Shown here: piece after piece, positions 1 to 8,164 of the stretch
Layout of the letters: each line of letters begins with the position of its first letter
Position numbering within the stretch: the first letter of the stretch is position 1
Translations under genes and position numbers: made by a program
NCBI GenBank assembly: GCA_019420325.1
Contig: JAHZHK010000026.1
Coordinates: 1 to 31,040, forward strand
Direction: 5' to 3'
DNA: 31,040 nt
Source of the DNA: Coriobacteriaceae bacterium
Lineage (GTDB): Bacteria > Actinomycetota > Coriobacteriia > Coriobacteriales > UMGS124
The notes under the pieces: generated by a model
Databases searched by the model: none
Told to the model about the DNA's origin: nothing
The model's input: the letters and a program-made list of their open reading frames with translations, nothing else

Positions 1-1
1 G

Positions 2-1249
2 ATTCAGGAAGAGCTGGACGGCCTGCGCCGCGCCATCGCCTACTACGAGGACCTTCTTGCCAACCCGGAGAAGATCCTGGGCGTCATCAAGGAAGAGATG
101 CGCGAGATCAAGGAGAAGTTCGCCGATCCGCGTCGTACCGAGATTAGCCATGAGGGCACCAAGGAGCTCAACGTCGAGGACCTTATCGCCGATGAGGACA
201 TGGTTGTCACCATCACGTCTTCGGGCTATGTGAAGCGCCTGCCTGTTGCCACATACCGCTCGCAGAACCGCGGTGGCAAGGGCATGCAGGGTGTGAACCT
301 CAAGGAGAACGACTTCGTCGACCGCATCTTTGTGGCCTCGACTCACGAGTACGTCCTCTTCTTCACCAACAAGGGCAAGGTCTACCGCCTCAAGGTCCAT
401 GAGCTGCCGCTTGCCAGCCGCACGGCTCGCGGCACGGCCATCGTGAACCTGCTGCCGCTCGAGGAAGGCGAGACCGTCGCCGCTGTCGTGAATACACGCG
501 ACTTCCCCGAGAACGACTACTGGTTCTTCGCCACGCGCGAGGGTATGGTCAAGAAGACCTCGCTGGCGGAGTTTGCCAAGTCGCGCCGTGACGGCATCAT
601 CGCCATCCTGCTGCGTCCCACCGACGAGCTCATCGCCGTGCGCCGCGTGCATGAGGGCGACAAGATCATCCTGGTGTCCGATGCCGGCAAGGCCATCAAG
701 TGGGACGAGTCGCAGGTGCGCCCCACCGGCCGCAACACTATGGGTGTCAAGGGCATCGCCCTTACCGACGGTGCCAAGCTGCTCTCCATGGAGACGACCA
801 ACGGCAATGGCGACCTGTTCGTCATCACTGAGAAGGGCTACGGCAAGCGCACGCCCATCAGCGAATACCCCGAGCAGAACCGTGGCGGCCAGGGTGTCTA
901 CACCATCCAGATGACGGTGAAGAAGGGCCTGCTTGCAGGCGTGAAGGTCATCGGTCCGCAGCATGAGATTATGATTGTCTCCGCCGAAGGCGTTGTCATT
1001 CGCGTGCGTGCCAACGACATCTCGAAGCTTGGCCGCTCCACGCAGGGCGTGCGCATCATGGACGTGGCCGATGGCGACAGGGTCATGGCTGTGGCTCGTA
1101 TGCGCCCCAACAACAAGTCCAAGGCAGCCCAGCTGTCAGGCCAGGGCACCCTTGACCTCAACGCCGTGACCGACGGCGGCCTCGATGAGGTTGACCTGGG
1201 CGACGGCGAGGAAGGTTCCGTCGACGAGGAGCTCGAAGCCGGAGAGTAA
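2..1249 (+). CDS. gyrA: DNA gyrase subunit A, C-terminal part (5' truncated)
   Basis: The reading frame is open from the first base of the window, so only the last 415 residues are present; the breakage-reunion domain lies upstream. Gyrase A with GyrB introduces negative supercoils using ATP. The visible part starts in the end of the coiled-coil/tower region and continues into the beta-pinwheel C-terminal domain, which wraps DNA. Repeated blades of the type 'GYVKRLP', 'GKVYRLK' and 'GYGKRTP' are seen. The GyrA box, which distinguishes GyrA from ParC, appears as QNRGGKG at bases 263-283, one residue away from the textbook QRRGGKG. A related EQNRGGQG lies in a later blade. The protein ends in an acidic tail rich in Glu, Asp and Gly, as in many GyrA proteins. 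The identification as GyrA rather than ParC rests on this box. Confidence 0.95.
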   Translation: MQEELDGLRRAIAYYEDLLANPEKILGVIKEEMREIKEKFADPRRTEISHEGTKELNVEDLIADEDMVVTITSSGYVKRLPVATYRSQNRGGKGMQGVNLKENDFVDRIFVASTHEYVLFFTNKGKVYRLKVHELPLASRTARGTAIVNLLPLEEGETVAAVVNTRDFPENDYWFFATREGMVKKTSLAEFAKSRRDGIIAILLRPTDELIAVRRVHEGDKIILVSDAGKAIKWDESQVRPTGRNTMGVKGIALTDGAKLLSMETTNGNGDLFVITEKGYGKRTPISEYPEQNRGGQGVYTIQMTVKKGLLAGVKVIGPQHEIMIVSAEGVVIRVRANDISKLGRSTQGVRIMDVADGDRVMAVARMRPNNKSKAAQLSGQGTLDLNAVTDGGLDEVDLGDGEEGSVDEELEAGE

Positions 1250-1290
1250 CGACTTTCGAGGTCGTCACTGACCTTGCGTGCTTGAAAAGG

Positions 1291-1343
1291 AAGGGCCTGT
1301 CCGCTCAATGCTTCCCAATGAAGCGAGCGGACAGGCCCTTTTT
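1291..1343 (+). terminator. Bidirectional intrinsic terminator between gyrA and the nuclease gene
   Basis: A perfect 14-bp stem pairs 1293-1306 with 1325-1338 and is followed by a T run on the plus strand. On the minus strand the sequence after the stem is also T-rich, with CCTTTTC in the complement of 1284-1290. It lies between the stop of gyrA and the stop of the convergent gene at 1370, so it probably ends transcription from both sides. Confidence 0.9.
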
Positions 1344-1369
1344 CGTGCGCGATATGAGTACGATTGGTT

Positions 1370-1870
1370 CTACAACGAGAAGTCTTCGGGGTTGAGCTCT
1401 TCCACAAAGCTGTGAAACTCCTCCTGCATGGCCTTTTGTGCCTCTTTGGGAACGTTGACCCATGCCGGGAAGCTCGCCGAGGCCATCACTGCGTCGTCGA
1501 CGTAGATGGGGGCTTGGGCTCGCACCGCCAACGCGATGGCATCAGAGGGCCTCGAATCGATGCAGACCTCATCGCAGAGGCGCTTGATGTGAATGCTGGC
1601 ATAAAACACAGTGCCGCTCACCTTGTCGATGGACACATGGCTTACCTGCCCGCCAAGCTGCACGATGGCAGCATTGAGGAGCGCGTGCGTCATGGGCCGG
1701 CTTGCGCCGTCGGGATTGAGGGCACGGCCGATGCAGGCTGCCTCCACGGGGCCGATGCAAATGGGAAGCACGGAGTTTCGGTGCTTTTCACCTGCTACCG
1801 GCCTTAAAAGAACGAGGCTTGTGCCAGGGATCGAGCCCATTGCGACCGTCTCTAGATTCACGCGTATCAC
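1370..1870 (-). CDS. Bifunctional nuclease (BFN/DUF151) domain protein
   Basis: A 166-residue protein with one BFN domain covering most of its length. The core motif DSRPSDAIALAVR followed by APIYVDD is the family signature, seen around residues 105-125. The N-terminal half carries the usual beta-rich part with 'LPICIGPVEAACI' and 'MTHALL'. Plant and bacterial members have been reported to have DNase and RNase activity, but the role in most bacteria is unsettled, so the function is assigned at domain level only. The length matches single-domain actinobacterial members. It is transcribed opposite to the surrounding genes, converging on gyrA and diverging from the tRNA-Ile gene. A GGAGG-type ribosome site lies just upstream of the ATG on the minus strand. 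Confidence 0.85.
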   Translation of the reverse strand: MIRVNLETVAMGSIPGTSLVLLRPVAGEKHRNSVLPICIGPVEAACIGRALNPDGASRPMTHALLNAAIVQLGGQVSHVSIDKVSGTVFYASIHIKRLCDEVCIDSRPSDAIALAVRAQAPIYVDDAVMASASFPAWVNVPKEAQKAMQEEFHSFVEELNPEDFSL

Positions 1871-1963
1871 TGCAGCCTCCTCTCGCTTCCTCTTTGCTCA
1901 CTATAGGTTGCCCATTGTAGCTGTTTTGAATTATGATGATGTCTTCACAAATCAAATTCATTG

Positions 1964-1993
1964 TTGACGTCAGGCTTGAGGACGTTGTATATT
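1964..1993 (+). promoter_or_regulatory. Promoter of the tRNA-Ile gene
   Basis: TTGACG at 1964-1969 and TATATT at 1988-1993 are separated by 18 bases. The predicted start falls about 7-10 bases after the -10 box, just ahead of the tRNA at 2010. This is the best-placed sigma70-type promoter in the gap between the divergent nuclease and tRNA genes. Confidence 0.65.
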
Positions 1994-2009
1994 AATCCCC
2001 GCGTTTTGA

Positions 2010-2086
2010 GGGCCCGTAGCTCAGTTGGTCAGAGCGTCCGGCTGATAACCGGGAGGTCACAAGTTCGAACCTTGTCGGGCCCACCA
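2010..2086 (+). tRNA. tRNA-Ile (GAU)
   Basis: A complete cloverleaf. The acceptor arm GGGCCCG (2010-2016) pairs with CGGGCCC (2076-2082), followed by discriminator A and an encoded CCA. The anticodon loop CTGATAA carries GAT at 2044-2046, and the T arm contains GTTCGAA. It lies directly after a consensus-like promoter. Confidence 0.97.
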
Positions 2087-2097
2087 TTTACTTGGTA

Positions 2098-2145
2098 ATA
2101 AACGCCTCAGCGTGAGCCGAGTCGCCGCTGGGGCGTTTATTTTTA
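2098..2145 (+). terminator. Terminator-like hairpin between tRNA-Ile and tRNA-Ala
   Basis: A 15-bp stem pairs 2098-2112 with 2126-2140, with one T-G pair, and is followed by TTTTT. It starts 11 bases after the tRNA-Ile CCA and ends only a few bases before tRNA-Ala. By structure it is a strong intrinsic terminator, yet no separate promoter for tRNA-Ala is evident. It may act as a partial terminator or as a processing structure. Confidence 0.8.
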
Positions 2146-2150
2146 CCTAT

Positions 2151-2226
2151 GGGGATGTAGCTCAGCTGGGAGAGCACGGGCTTTGCAAGCCTGAGGCCGA
2201 GGGTTCGAACCCCTTCATCTCCACCA
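2151..2226 (+). tRNA. tRNA-Ala (UGC)
   Basis: A complete cloverleaf. The acceptor arm GGGGATG (2151-2157) pairs with CATCTCC and includes the G3-U70 wobble pair that is the identity element for alanyl-tRNA synthetase. The anticodon TGC is at 2184-2186 in the loop TTTGCAA. The T arm contains GTTCGAA and CCA is encoded at the end. Confidence 0.97.
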
Positions 2227-2237
2227 TCGAAACGAGC

Positions 2238-2270
2238 GGGTCGGACGGGGAAACCTGGCCGGCCCTTTTT
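2238..2270 (+). terminator. Terminator after tRNA-Ala
   Basis: GGGTCGG (2238-2244) pairs with CCGGCCC (2259-2265), with one T-G pair, followed by TTTTT at 2266-2270. It is a modest 7-bp stem, but its place and T run fit the end of the tRNA unit. Confidence 0.65.
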
Positions 2271-2301
2271 GTTATTCCGGCGCGTGGAGGGAGCCGTCCA
2301 T

Positions 2302-2991
2302 ATGAATCGCTTCGAGGCCCTGCATGCCCTCGGTTTGGAGGAGGGGGCAAGCGACGAGGACATCACGATGGCCCTCTATGGACTGGAAAAGGCTGTGGGG
2401 GAGTTTGACTTCTCCGACATCCCGGCTTTGCAGAACCGCGTCGATCATTTCCTCAACAAAGCTCGCGAGGCAAAGAAGTACCTTCTCAACCCGCACAACC
2501 GCTCAGCGGCCCGTCAGGTGGACTCGTATGCAAATCCCCACAAGGGCAAAACGCGTGTGACCGCTCTCGTCGAGAAACAGTCGCGGTTGAAGGGTGTGGA
2601 GCTCCTGCGCCAACAGGTGTGTATATACCTTGGTGTTCAGCAGGAAGCTCGCCGCAATTCCATCATCGCCTTGTTGGTATGCATTGTTGTGGGATTCGTC
2701 GCCTTGCGCTACGTGCGCCTGATGATGGCACGCATTGCCATCTTCACCGCACTTGCCGTTGCAGCCGTGGTCGCCTCCACGATTCTCACGCGTTCCATCC
2801 TCACGTGTCGCAAGCTCAAAGGTCATATCTTGGCCATCGACGAGTCGATTGCCTCTTTTAAATGTGCGCTGGGTTTGACCGATGACGAGGATGTCGCATC
2901 CACTCAGAAGGTCCCCGCTGCGCTTGAGGCGCCTGTGATTGATTCCGACCAGGATGTTGAGCACGAAGATACCGACAGGAAGGAAGCATGA
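2302..2991 (+). CDS. Uncharacterised two-TM membrane protein with a J-domain-like N-terminus
   Basis: The start at 2302 is chosen because GGAGGGA (2286-2292) sits 9 bases upstream; the in-frame upstream codons run through the tRNA terminator. The 229-residue product has three parts. Residues 1-75 are helical with 'FEALHALGLEEGASDEDI' and a later 'AKKYLLNPHNRSAAR', which resembles the helix pattern of DnaJ J domains but lacks the HPD tripeptide needed to stimulate DnaK. Residues about 119-137 and 145-166 are hydrophobic and likely span the membrane. The C-terminus is acidic. It overlaps the next gene by 4 bases (ATGA), implying translational coupling. No function can be assigned; the J-like reading is tentative. 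Confidence 0.75.
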   Translation: MNRFEALHALGLEEGASDEDITMALYGLEKAVGEFDFSDIPALQNRVDHFLNKAREAKKYLLNPHNRSAARQVDSYANPHKGKTRVTALVEKQSRLKGVELLRQQVCIYLGVQQEARRNSIIALLVCIVVGFVALRYVRLMMARIAIFTALAVAAVVASTILTRSILTCRKLKGHILAIDESIASFKCALGLTDDEDVASTQKVPAALEAPVIDSDQDVEHEDTDRKEA

Positions 2992-3461
2992 TGAGCGACG
3001 CACATGACGCGCCCTGCACCCCCGAGCCCATCAGCCAAGAGCTCGACGACCTCACCTGTTCCCTCATTGATTATGCACTCGATATTCTTGCCACCTCTGG
3101 CGAGCTTTCGGTGAGCCTTGCCGTTGCCGACAAGGCCGGCAAGGCAACGCTGCTCACCTTTGATGACGATGACTTCGAGGAAAGCATTGAGGAGGCCCGT
3201 GCGCGCGTGCGCGCGGCTGCCACCGGCAAGCAGTCGATTGAGGGTCTTACCGGCCCTGCCGTGCGTTATGCCATTGCGTACGACGGCGCAATCGACGAAG
3301 GCTTTGAAGAGGGATATGTTCCCGCCCTCATCGTCGAATACGGTGAGAAGGGCCTTTCGCAGGGCTATTCCGCCTACCTTACCTATGACAACCCCGCCGA
3401 TGAGCAAAACTTTGTGTGCTCAGATGTTGCACCTGCCGGTGTGGTGGAGTTACTCGCATAG
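2988..3461 (+). CDS. Uncharacterised acidic protein, possible paralogue of the 9363-9926 product
   Basis: The protein has 157 residues from the ATG at 2988 or 156 from the ATG at 2991; AGGAAGGAAG (2977-2986) could serve either. It has no signal peptide or membrane segment and is strongly acidic. No known domain is recognised. Its central part, including 'YAIAYDGAIDEG' and then 'PALIVEYGEKG' and 'YSAYLTY', lines up in order and spacing with 'YVLCYDGDVETDDG', 'CIVAEVADRG' and 'AYILVLLYT' in the protein at 9363-9926. This suggests a shared fold, perhaps a small alpha/beta domain. It is translationally coupled to the upstream membrane protein and lies 55 bases before typA. Confidence 0.75.
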   Translation: MMSDAHDAPCTPEPISQELDDLTCSLIDYALDILATSGELSVSLAVADKAGKATLLTFDDDDFEESIEEARARVRAAATGKQSIEGLTGPAVRYAIAYDGAIDEGFEEGYVPALIVEYGEKGLSQGYSAYLTYDNPADEQNFVCSDVAPAGVVELLA

Positions 3462-3516
3462 AACTCGCTATTCTTATCGCATGTACGCACGTTACGTCTG
3501 AAAGGTTGAAAAACAT

Positions 3517-5373
3517 ATGCGTCAGGAGCACTTGAGAAACGTTGCAATCATCGCCCACGTCGACCATGGTAAGACTACCTTGTGCGACAAGCTCCTGCGT
3601 GCGACGGACGCCTTCCGTGCCAACCAGGAGGTGCAGGAGCGCATCCTCGACTCTAACGACCAGGAGCGCGAGCGCGGCATCACCATCCTTGCCAAGAACA
3701 TCTCCATTGAGTACAAGGGCATCAAGATCAACGTGATCGACACTCCTGGCCACGCTGACTTCGGTGGCGAGGTCGAGCGTGTTCTGCATATGGCTGACGG
3801 AGCCCTGCTGCTCGTTGACGCCTTCGAGGGCCCTATGCCCCAGACGCGTTTCGTGCTCTCCAACGCTATCTCTGCCGGCCTTTTCATCATGATCGTCATC
3901 AACAAGATCGACCGTCCCGGCGCCCGTCCCGAGGCTGCCGTCAACGACGTGCTCGACCTGATGTGCGACCTGGGCGCCACTGACGAGCAGCTCGCCTTCT
4001 CCATGGAGCACGTCGTGTTTGCCTCCGGTGTCAACGGCTATGCCCGTCTTGATCCTGAAGACGGTAACATGGACATGTACCCGCTGCTCGACATGATCGT
4101 CGACGGCCTGCCCGCTCCCGACGTTGACGTCGACGCCCCTCTTGCCATGCAGGTCGTCAACGTCGACCACGACAACTTCCTTGGCCGCATCGGCGTGGGC
4201 CGCATCTACTCCGGCACGGTGCACAAGGGTGACAAGATCGCTGTCGTCAAGAACAACGGCTCCACTTCCACGGCCACGGTCAAGACGCTCTTCACCTTCG
4301 ACTATCTTGGCCGCAAGGAGTGCACTGAGGCTCAGGCTGGCGACATCGCCGCAGTTGTGGGTGCTGACGCCACCGACATCGGCGACGTGTTCACCGATCC
4401 TGAGAACCCCCAGCACCTTGAGCCCCTTCACGTTGATCCCCCCACACTGTCGGTCATTTTTGAGGCTTCCACCTCGCCGCTCGTGGGTCGCGAGGACCAG
4501 AACAACATCGTGGGCGCCCGCCAGCTCAAGGAGCGCCTGATGGCCGAGAAAGAGGCCAACATCACGATGGCCATTAACGAGCTCGAGGATCACTCGGGCG
4601 TCGAGGTCGCCGGCCGCGGCATTCTGCACCTGACCGTTCTCATGGAGAGCATGCGCCGCGAGGGCTACGAGTTCCAGGTCGGCCGTCCCCGCGTCATCTA
4701 TCACAAGGACGAGAACGGCAAGCTCCTCGAGCCCTACGAGGAGGCCGTGGTCGAGACTCCTGCCGAGTACGCCGGCAAGGTCATCGAGCAGTTCGGCTTC
4801 GTGGGTGGCGTCATGACCAACATGGAGACCTACGACGACCGCGCCAACGTGAAGTTCAAGATCCCCACCCGCGGCCTCATGGGCCTCAAGACCCGCGTGC
4901 TCAACGTCAGCCACGGCGAGGCCATGATGTACCACACGTTCCTCGAGTACGGCCCCTACGCAGGCGACATCAACGCCCGCAAGAACGGCCTTATGGTCTC
5001 CATGTCCACCGAGGCCGCCGTCGCTTACGCTCTGGGCACCCTGCAGGAGCGCGGCCAGCTCTTCGTTGAGCCGGGCGACGAGTGCTACGAGGGCATGATT
5101 GTGGGCGAGCAGCCTCGCGAGGGCGAGATGGTCGTCAACGTCGCGCGTACCAAGTCCCTGGGCAACCAGCGTTCCTCCACGGCTGACATCGCCGTGCAGC
5201 TTACCCCCAAGCGTACCTTCACGCTTGAGGAGGCCCTCGAGTACATCGCCGATGACGAGCTTGTCGAGGTGACCCCGCGTCACATCCGCATGCGCAAGCG
5301 CCTGCTCACCGAGACCGAGCGCCGCAAGGCCAAGGTCCGCGCCATGAACGCCGCGGCCACCGCCAACGCCTAA
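3517..5373 (+). CDS. typA: Translational GTPase TypA/BipA
   Basis: A 618-residue ribosome-associated GTPase of the EF-G/LepA superfamily, involved in large-subunit assembly and stress adaptation. The G domain shows AHVDHGKT (13-20), the effector segment RERGITI (51-57), DTPGH (75-79) and NKID (129-132). The SGVNG segment near residue 170 takes the G5 place. These are followed by the beta-barrel domain and the EF-G-like domains. The TypA-specific C-terminal part contains 'RGLMGLKTRVLNVSHGEAMMYHTF' split over residues about 449-472 and 'ARKNGLMVSM'. The length is normal for the family. AAAGG at 3501-3505 lies upstream of the ATG. A terminator follows. Confidence 0.97.
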   Translation: MRQEHLRNVAIIAHVDHGKTTLCDKLLRATDAFRANQEVQERILDSNDQERERGITILAKNISIEYKGIKINVIDTPGHADFGGEVERVLHMADGALLLVDAFEGPMPQTRFVLSNAISAGLFIMIVINKIDRPGARPEAAVNDVLDLMCDLGATDEQLAFSMEHVVFASGVNGYARLDPEDGNMDMYPLLDMIVDGLPAPDVDVDAPLAMQVVNVDHDNFLGRIGVGRIYSGTVHKGDKIAVVKNNGSTSTATVKTLFTFDYLGRKECTEAQAGDIAAVVGADATDIGDVFTDPENPQHLEPLHVDPPTLSVIFEASTSPLVGREDQNNIVGARQLKERLMAEKEANITMAINELEDHSGVEVAGRGILHLTVLMESMRREGYEFQVGRPRVIYHKDENGKLLEPYEEAVVETPAEYAGKVIEQFGFVGGVMTNMETYDDRANVKFKIPTRGLMGLKTRVLNVSHGEAMMYHTFLEYGPYAGDINARKNGLMVSMSTEAAVAYALGTLQERGQLFVEPGDECYEGMIVGEQPREGEMVVNVARTKSLGNQRSSTADIAVQLTPKRTFTLEEALEYIADDELVEVTPRHIRMRKRLLTETERRKAKVRAMNAAATANA

Positions 5374-5385
5374 GATTTGCTTTTC

Positions 5386-5418
5386 AAGGCCTCGCCTGGG
5401 AAACTGGGCGGGGCCTTT
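5386..5418 (+). terminator. Terminator after typA
   Basis: AAGGCCTCGCC (5386-5396) pairs with GGCGGGGCCTT (5407-5417), with one T-G pair, and runs into TTTCTT. It lies 13 bases after the typA stop codon. purB begins 40 bases later, so purB needs read-through or a promoter in this short gap. Confidence 0.8.
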
Positions 5419-5457
5419 CTTGGATTATTGTCAGGTTTGTGAGACGAGAGGATGACC

Positions 5458-6801
5458 ATGATCGATCGCTACACCCGCCCTGAAATGGGAGCCATCTGGG
5501 AGCTTGAGAACAAGTACGCCATTTGGCAGAAAGTTGAGGTCGCGGCTTGCGAGGCCCAGGCTGAGCTGGGCAAGATCGGCATCACCAAGGAAGAGGCGGC
5601 TTGGATTTCCGAGCATGCTGCCTTCAACAAGGAGGAAGTCGACCAGATCGAGGCAGTCACCAACCACGACGTCATTGCCTTCCTCACGAACATGGGTTCC
5701 TACATCGACGCCGAGATTCCCGAGGGAGACCCCAAGCCTTCCCGCTGGGTGCACTACGGCATGACGAGCTCCGACCTGGGCGATACCGCGCTTTCCTATC
5801 AGATCACGCAGGCCATCGATATCATTCTTGCTGACGTCAAGCAGCTCGGTGAGACGTGCCGCCGCCGTGCCTTTGAGCTCAAAGATGCCCTGTGCGTGGG
5901 CCGCACGCATGGCATTCATGCCGAGCCCATGACCTTCGGCATGAAGTTTGGTTCCTGGGCATGGGCCCTCAAGCGTGCCCAGACTCGCCTCGAGCAGGCT
6001 CGCGAGGTTGCAGCCACCGGTGCCATCTCGGGTGCAGTGGGCACTTACTCCTCCATCGACCCGTTCGTGGAGCAGTATGTCTGCGCCAAGCTCGGTCTCA
6101 CCCCCGACCCACTGTCGACCCAGGTGCTTGCTCGCGACCGTCATGCCCAGGTCATGTCGACGCTCGCCGTCACGGCCTCCACGCTTGAGAGCATCGCCAT
6201 GCAGGTTCGCCTCATGCAGCAGTCCGACGTCATCGAGGCTGAAGAGCCGTTCAAGAAGGGTCAGAAGGGCTCTTCCGCCATGCCTCACAAGCGCAACCCC
6301 ATCACCGCCGAGCGCGTGTGCGGCCTTGCGCGCGTCGTGAAGGCAAACGCCCAGGTTGCCTATGACGACGTCGCCCTGTGGTATGAGCGCGACATCTCGC
6401 ACTCCGGTGCCGAGCGCGTGGCCCTTGCCGACTCGTTCATCGCACTTGACTACATGTTCGGCAAGATGCAGTGGATGCTCGACGGTCTGCAGGTGTATCC
6501 CGAGAAGATGAAGCACAACCTCAACCGCACGCGCGGGCTCATCTTCTCCAGCAAGGTCCTGCTTGCTCTTGTCGACACGGGCATCACCCGCGAGGCGGCC
6601 TATACCATCGTGCAGCGCAACGCCATGGCTGTGTGGGAAGACATCCAGCAGGCGGTGAATGGCCCCACCTATCGCGAGCGTCTCGAGGCAGACCCCGAGT
6701 GCACGCTCAGCGCTGAGAAGCTCGATGAGATCTTCAATCCGTGGGATTTCCTCACGCGCATCCAGGCCGTCTTTGACCGTCTCGAGGAACTCGAGTTCTA
6801 A
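5458..6801 (+). CDS. purB: Adenylosuccinate lyase
   Basis: PurB splits SAICAR to AICAR and adenylosuccinate to AMP, releasing fumarate in both steps. The start at 5458 (447 residues) is preferred over the ATG at 5452. The ribosome site GAGAGG (5446-5451) overlaps the earlier ATG, and homologues begin with MI[DE]RYTRPEMG. The fumarase/aspartase superfamily signature GSSAMPHKRNP is at residues 271-281 and contains the catalytic serine. 'RTHGIHAEP' carries the conserved histidine. The end of the protein is the usual short C-terminal domain. It stands alone between two terminators; other purine genes lie at 14.7-17.4 and 22.9 kb. Confidence 0.97.
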   Translation: MIDRYTRPEMGAIWELENKYAIWQKVEVAACEAQAELGKIGITKEEAAWISEHAAFNKEEVDQIEAVTNHDVIAFLTNMGSYIDAEIPEGDPKPSRWVHYGMTSSDLGDTALSYQITQAIDIILADVKQLGETCRRRAFELKDALCVGRTHGIHAEPMTFGMKFGSWAWALKRAQTRLEQAREVAATGAISGAVGTYSSIDPFVEQYVCAKLGLTPDPLSTQVLARDRHAQVMSTLAVTASTLESIAMQVRLMQQSDVIEAEEPFKKGQKGSSAMPHKRNPITAERVCGLARVVKANAQVAYDDVALWYERDISHSGAERVALADSFIALDYMFGKMQWMLDGLQVYPEKMKHNLNRTRGLIFSSKVLLALVDTGITREAAYTIVQRNAMAVWEDIQQAVNGPTYRERLEADPECTLSAEKLDEIFNPWDFLTRIQAVFDRLEELEF

Positions 6802-6829
6802 GAACAGCCGACACGGCATCAACCGTCGC

Positions 6830-6879
6830 AGGCCGAAGGGGCACCGTTTACCGAGCGGACCCCTTCGGCCTTTTGTTTT
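6830..6879 (+). terminator. Terminator after purB
   Basis: A perfect 12-bp stem, AGGCCGAAGGGG (6830-6841) with CCCCTTCGGCCT (6860-6871), is followed by TTTGTTTTT. It lies 29 bases after the purB stop codon. Confidence 0.9.
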
Positions 6880-6991
6880 TATTTGAAGTTGAACGTTGCA
6901 CACATGACCTGCACTGTCATTTGTTTTCTTGCAAGTAGCCTATGAATGTTTCTGATAGCAGGCAGTAAGGAAGATAGCGTAAGGGGGGCTT

Positions 6992-8164
6992 ATGGATCGC
7001 GTTTCAACGTCAGCCATCGTTGCGCTGTCTGTATCTTCACTCTGCATTGCTTGTGCAATCATTTCAGGTTGCTCGGCATCGGCGAGCACTGTCACTTCCG
7101 AAGACACGCAGACCATGGTCAGCGAGGCCCTCGAGGCAAACCATCTTGAAGCTTCGGATGTGGCGGCCGTTGTCAACGGCACGGTCATCACTCAAGTCGA
7201 GGTGAACAAGGCTGTGCAGGCGGAATATACGCGTCTGGGCCTCACGACCGTTGCTGACCAGCAGAATTACCTTGCTGCGCAGAACATGACTGCATGGGAC
7301 TTTCGTGCACAGGTCATCTGCAACTTGATTGATGTGGTTCTGCTCGAGTCTGCCGCCCAGGATTTGGGTGTCGAACTGTCCGATAGCGACGTACAGGCTG
7401 CCGTCAACGATGTTGCGAGTCTCTATCCCAATCGCAACTCTTTCCTGTCAGCGATTAACAATTCGGGCTATACCGAGGAGAGCTACACGGCCGCCGTGCG
7501 CGAACAGATGCTTCGTTCCTGCCTGCGTGATGTCGTTATCCCCGAGCCTGAGCCAACCTCCGAGCAAATCAGTCGCTATGCGCGTACGATGATTGCCGGT
7601 CTTGAGACGAAGCGTTCCTCCTTCATCTTGTTCTCGCAGACGGATTACAGCCTTGCACGCGAGGTGAAGGACCAGCTCGACGACGGTGCCGATTTTGCCG
7701 AGATGGCCCGCACCTACTCGATGGATTCCACTGCCGATCAGGGCGGTGAAGCTGGTTGGGACTTTCTTACCACGTTCCCCCAGGAATACCAGGATGCTCT
7801 CAATGAGCTTGAGCCTGGGGAGACTTCCTCTATCGTGAGGACGCGCTTCGGCTATTACATCATCACGTGCACAGGCTTCTATCAGGCCAAGACGGATAAT
7901 GCCGGAGACATCGACCTGTCAGATGTTCCCAGCGACATTATGGCCTCCATCAAGCAGAATCTGCGCGATTCGCTTAGGACGCAACTCTTCGAACTCTATG
8001 TCAACAACCTTGAGGCATCCTCGACCATCGCTGTGTATGATGAGGGTGGCTTGCAGGTTCTTGACCTCGAAGAGGTGGGCCTTGCCACTCAGACGATTTA
8101 CAATCCCACGGTCGATGACGTTATCGACGAGGTTCAAGAGGAAGCAGCTTCCGCAACGCTCTAA
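6992..8164 (+). CDS. Parvulin-type peptidyl-prolyl isomerase lipoprotein (SurA/PrsA-like)
   Basis: A 390-residue exported foldase. The N-terminus is a lipoprotein signal with a hydrophobic stretch (8-24) and lipobox IISGC with the lipidated Cys at 27. Residues about 55-180 form a SurA-like chaperone region starting with 'VVNGTVITQVEVN'. Residues about 207-296 are a PpiC parvulin domain with 'DGADFAEMARTYS', 'GGEAGWDF' and 'RFGYYIITCTG'. The protein would be anchored outside the cytoplasmic membrane and help fold secreted proteins, as PrsA does in other Gram-positive bacteria. AAGGGGGG (6981-6988) is a strong ribosome site. The stop codon overlaps that of the convergent gene by 4 bases, with no terminator between them. 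Confidence 0.9.
   Translation: MDRVSTSAIVALSVSSLCIACAIISGCSASASTVTSEDTQTMVSEALEANHLEASDVAAVVNGTVITQVEVNKAVQAEYTRLGLTTVADQQNYLAAQNMTAWDFRAQVICNLIDVVLLESAAQDLGVELSDSDVQAAVNDVASLYPNRNSFLSAINNSGYTEESYTAAVREQMLRSCLRDVVIPEPEPTSEQISRYARTMIAGLETKRSSFILFSQTDYSLAREVKDQLDDGADFAEMARTYSMDSTADQGGEAGWDFLTTFPQEYQDALNELEPGETSSIVRTRFGYYIITCTGFYQAKTDNAGDIDLSDVPSDIMASIKQNLRDSLRTQLFELYVNNLEASSTIAVYDEGGLQVLDLEEVGLATQTIYNPTVDDVIDEVQEEAASATL

Noticed and set aside
898..1407. A 169-codon minus-strand frame extending from gyrA over the terminator
   Set aside because: It runs through the bidirectional terminator and the end of the nuclease gene, and its translation is Ser/Arg-rich noise.
3379..5283. A 634-codon open frame on the minus strand opposite typA
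   Set aside because: It mirrors the codon pattern of typA in GC-rich DNA, has no recognisable domain and no ribosome site, while typA has all family motifs.
5431..6903. A 490-codon minus-strand frame opposite purB
   Set aside because: Antisense shadow caused by third-position G/C bias; it also runs through the purB terminator.
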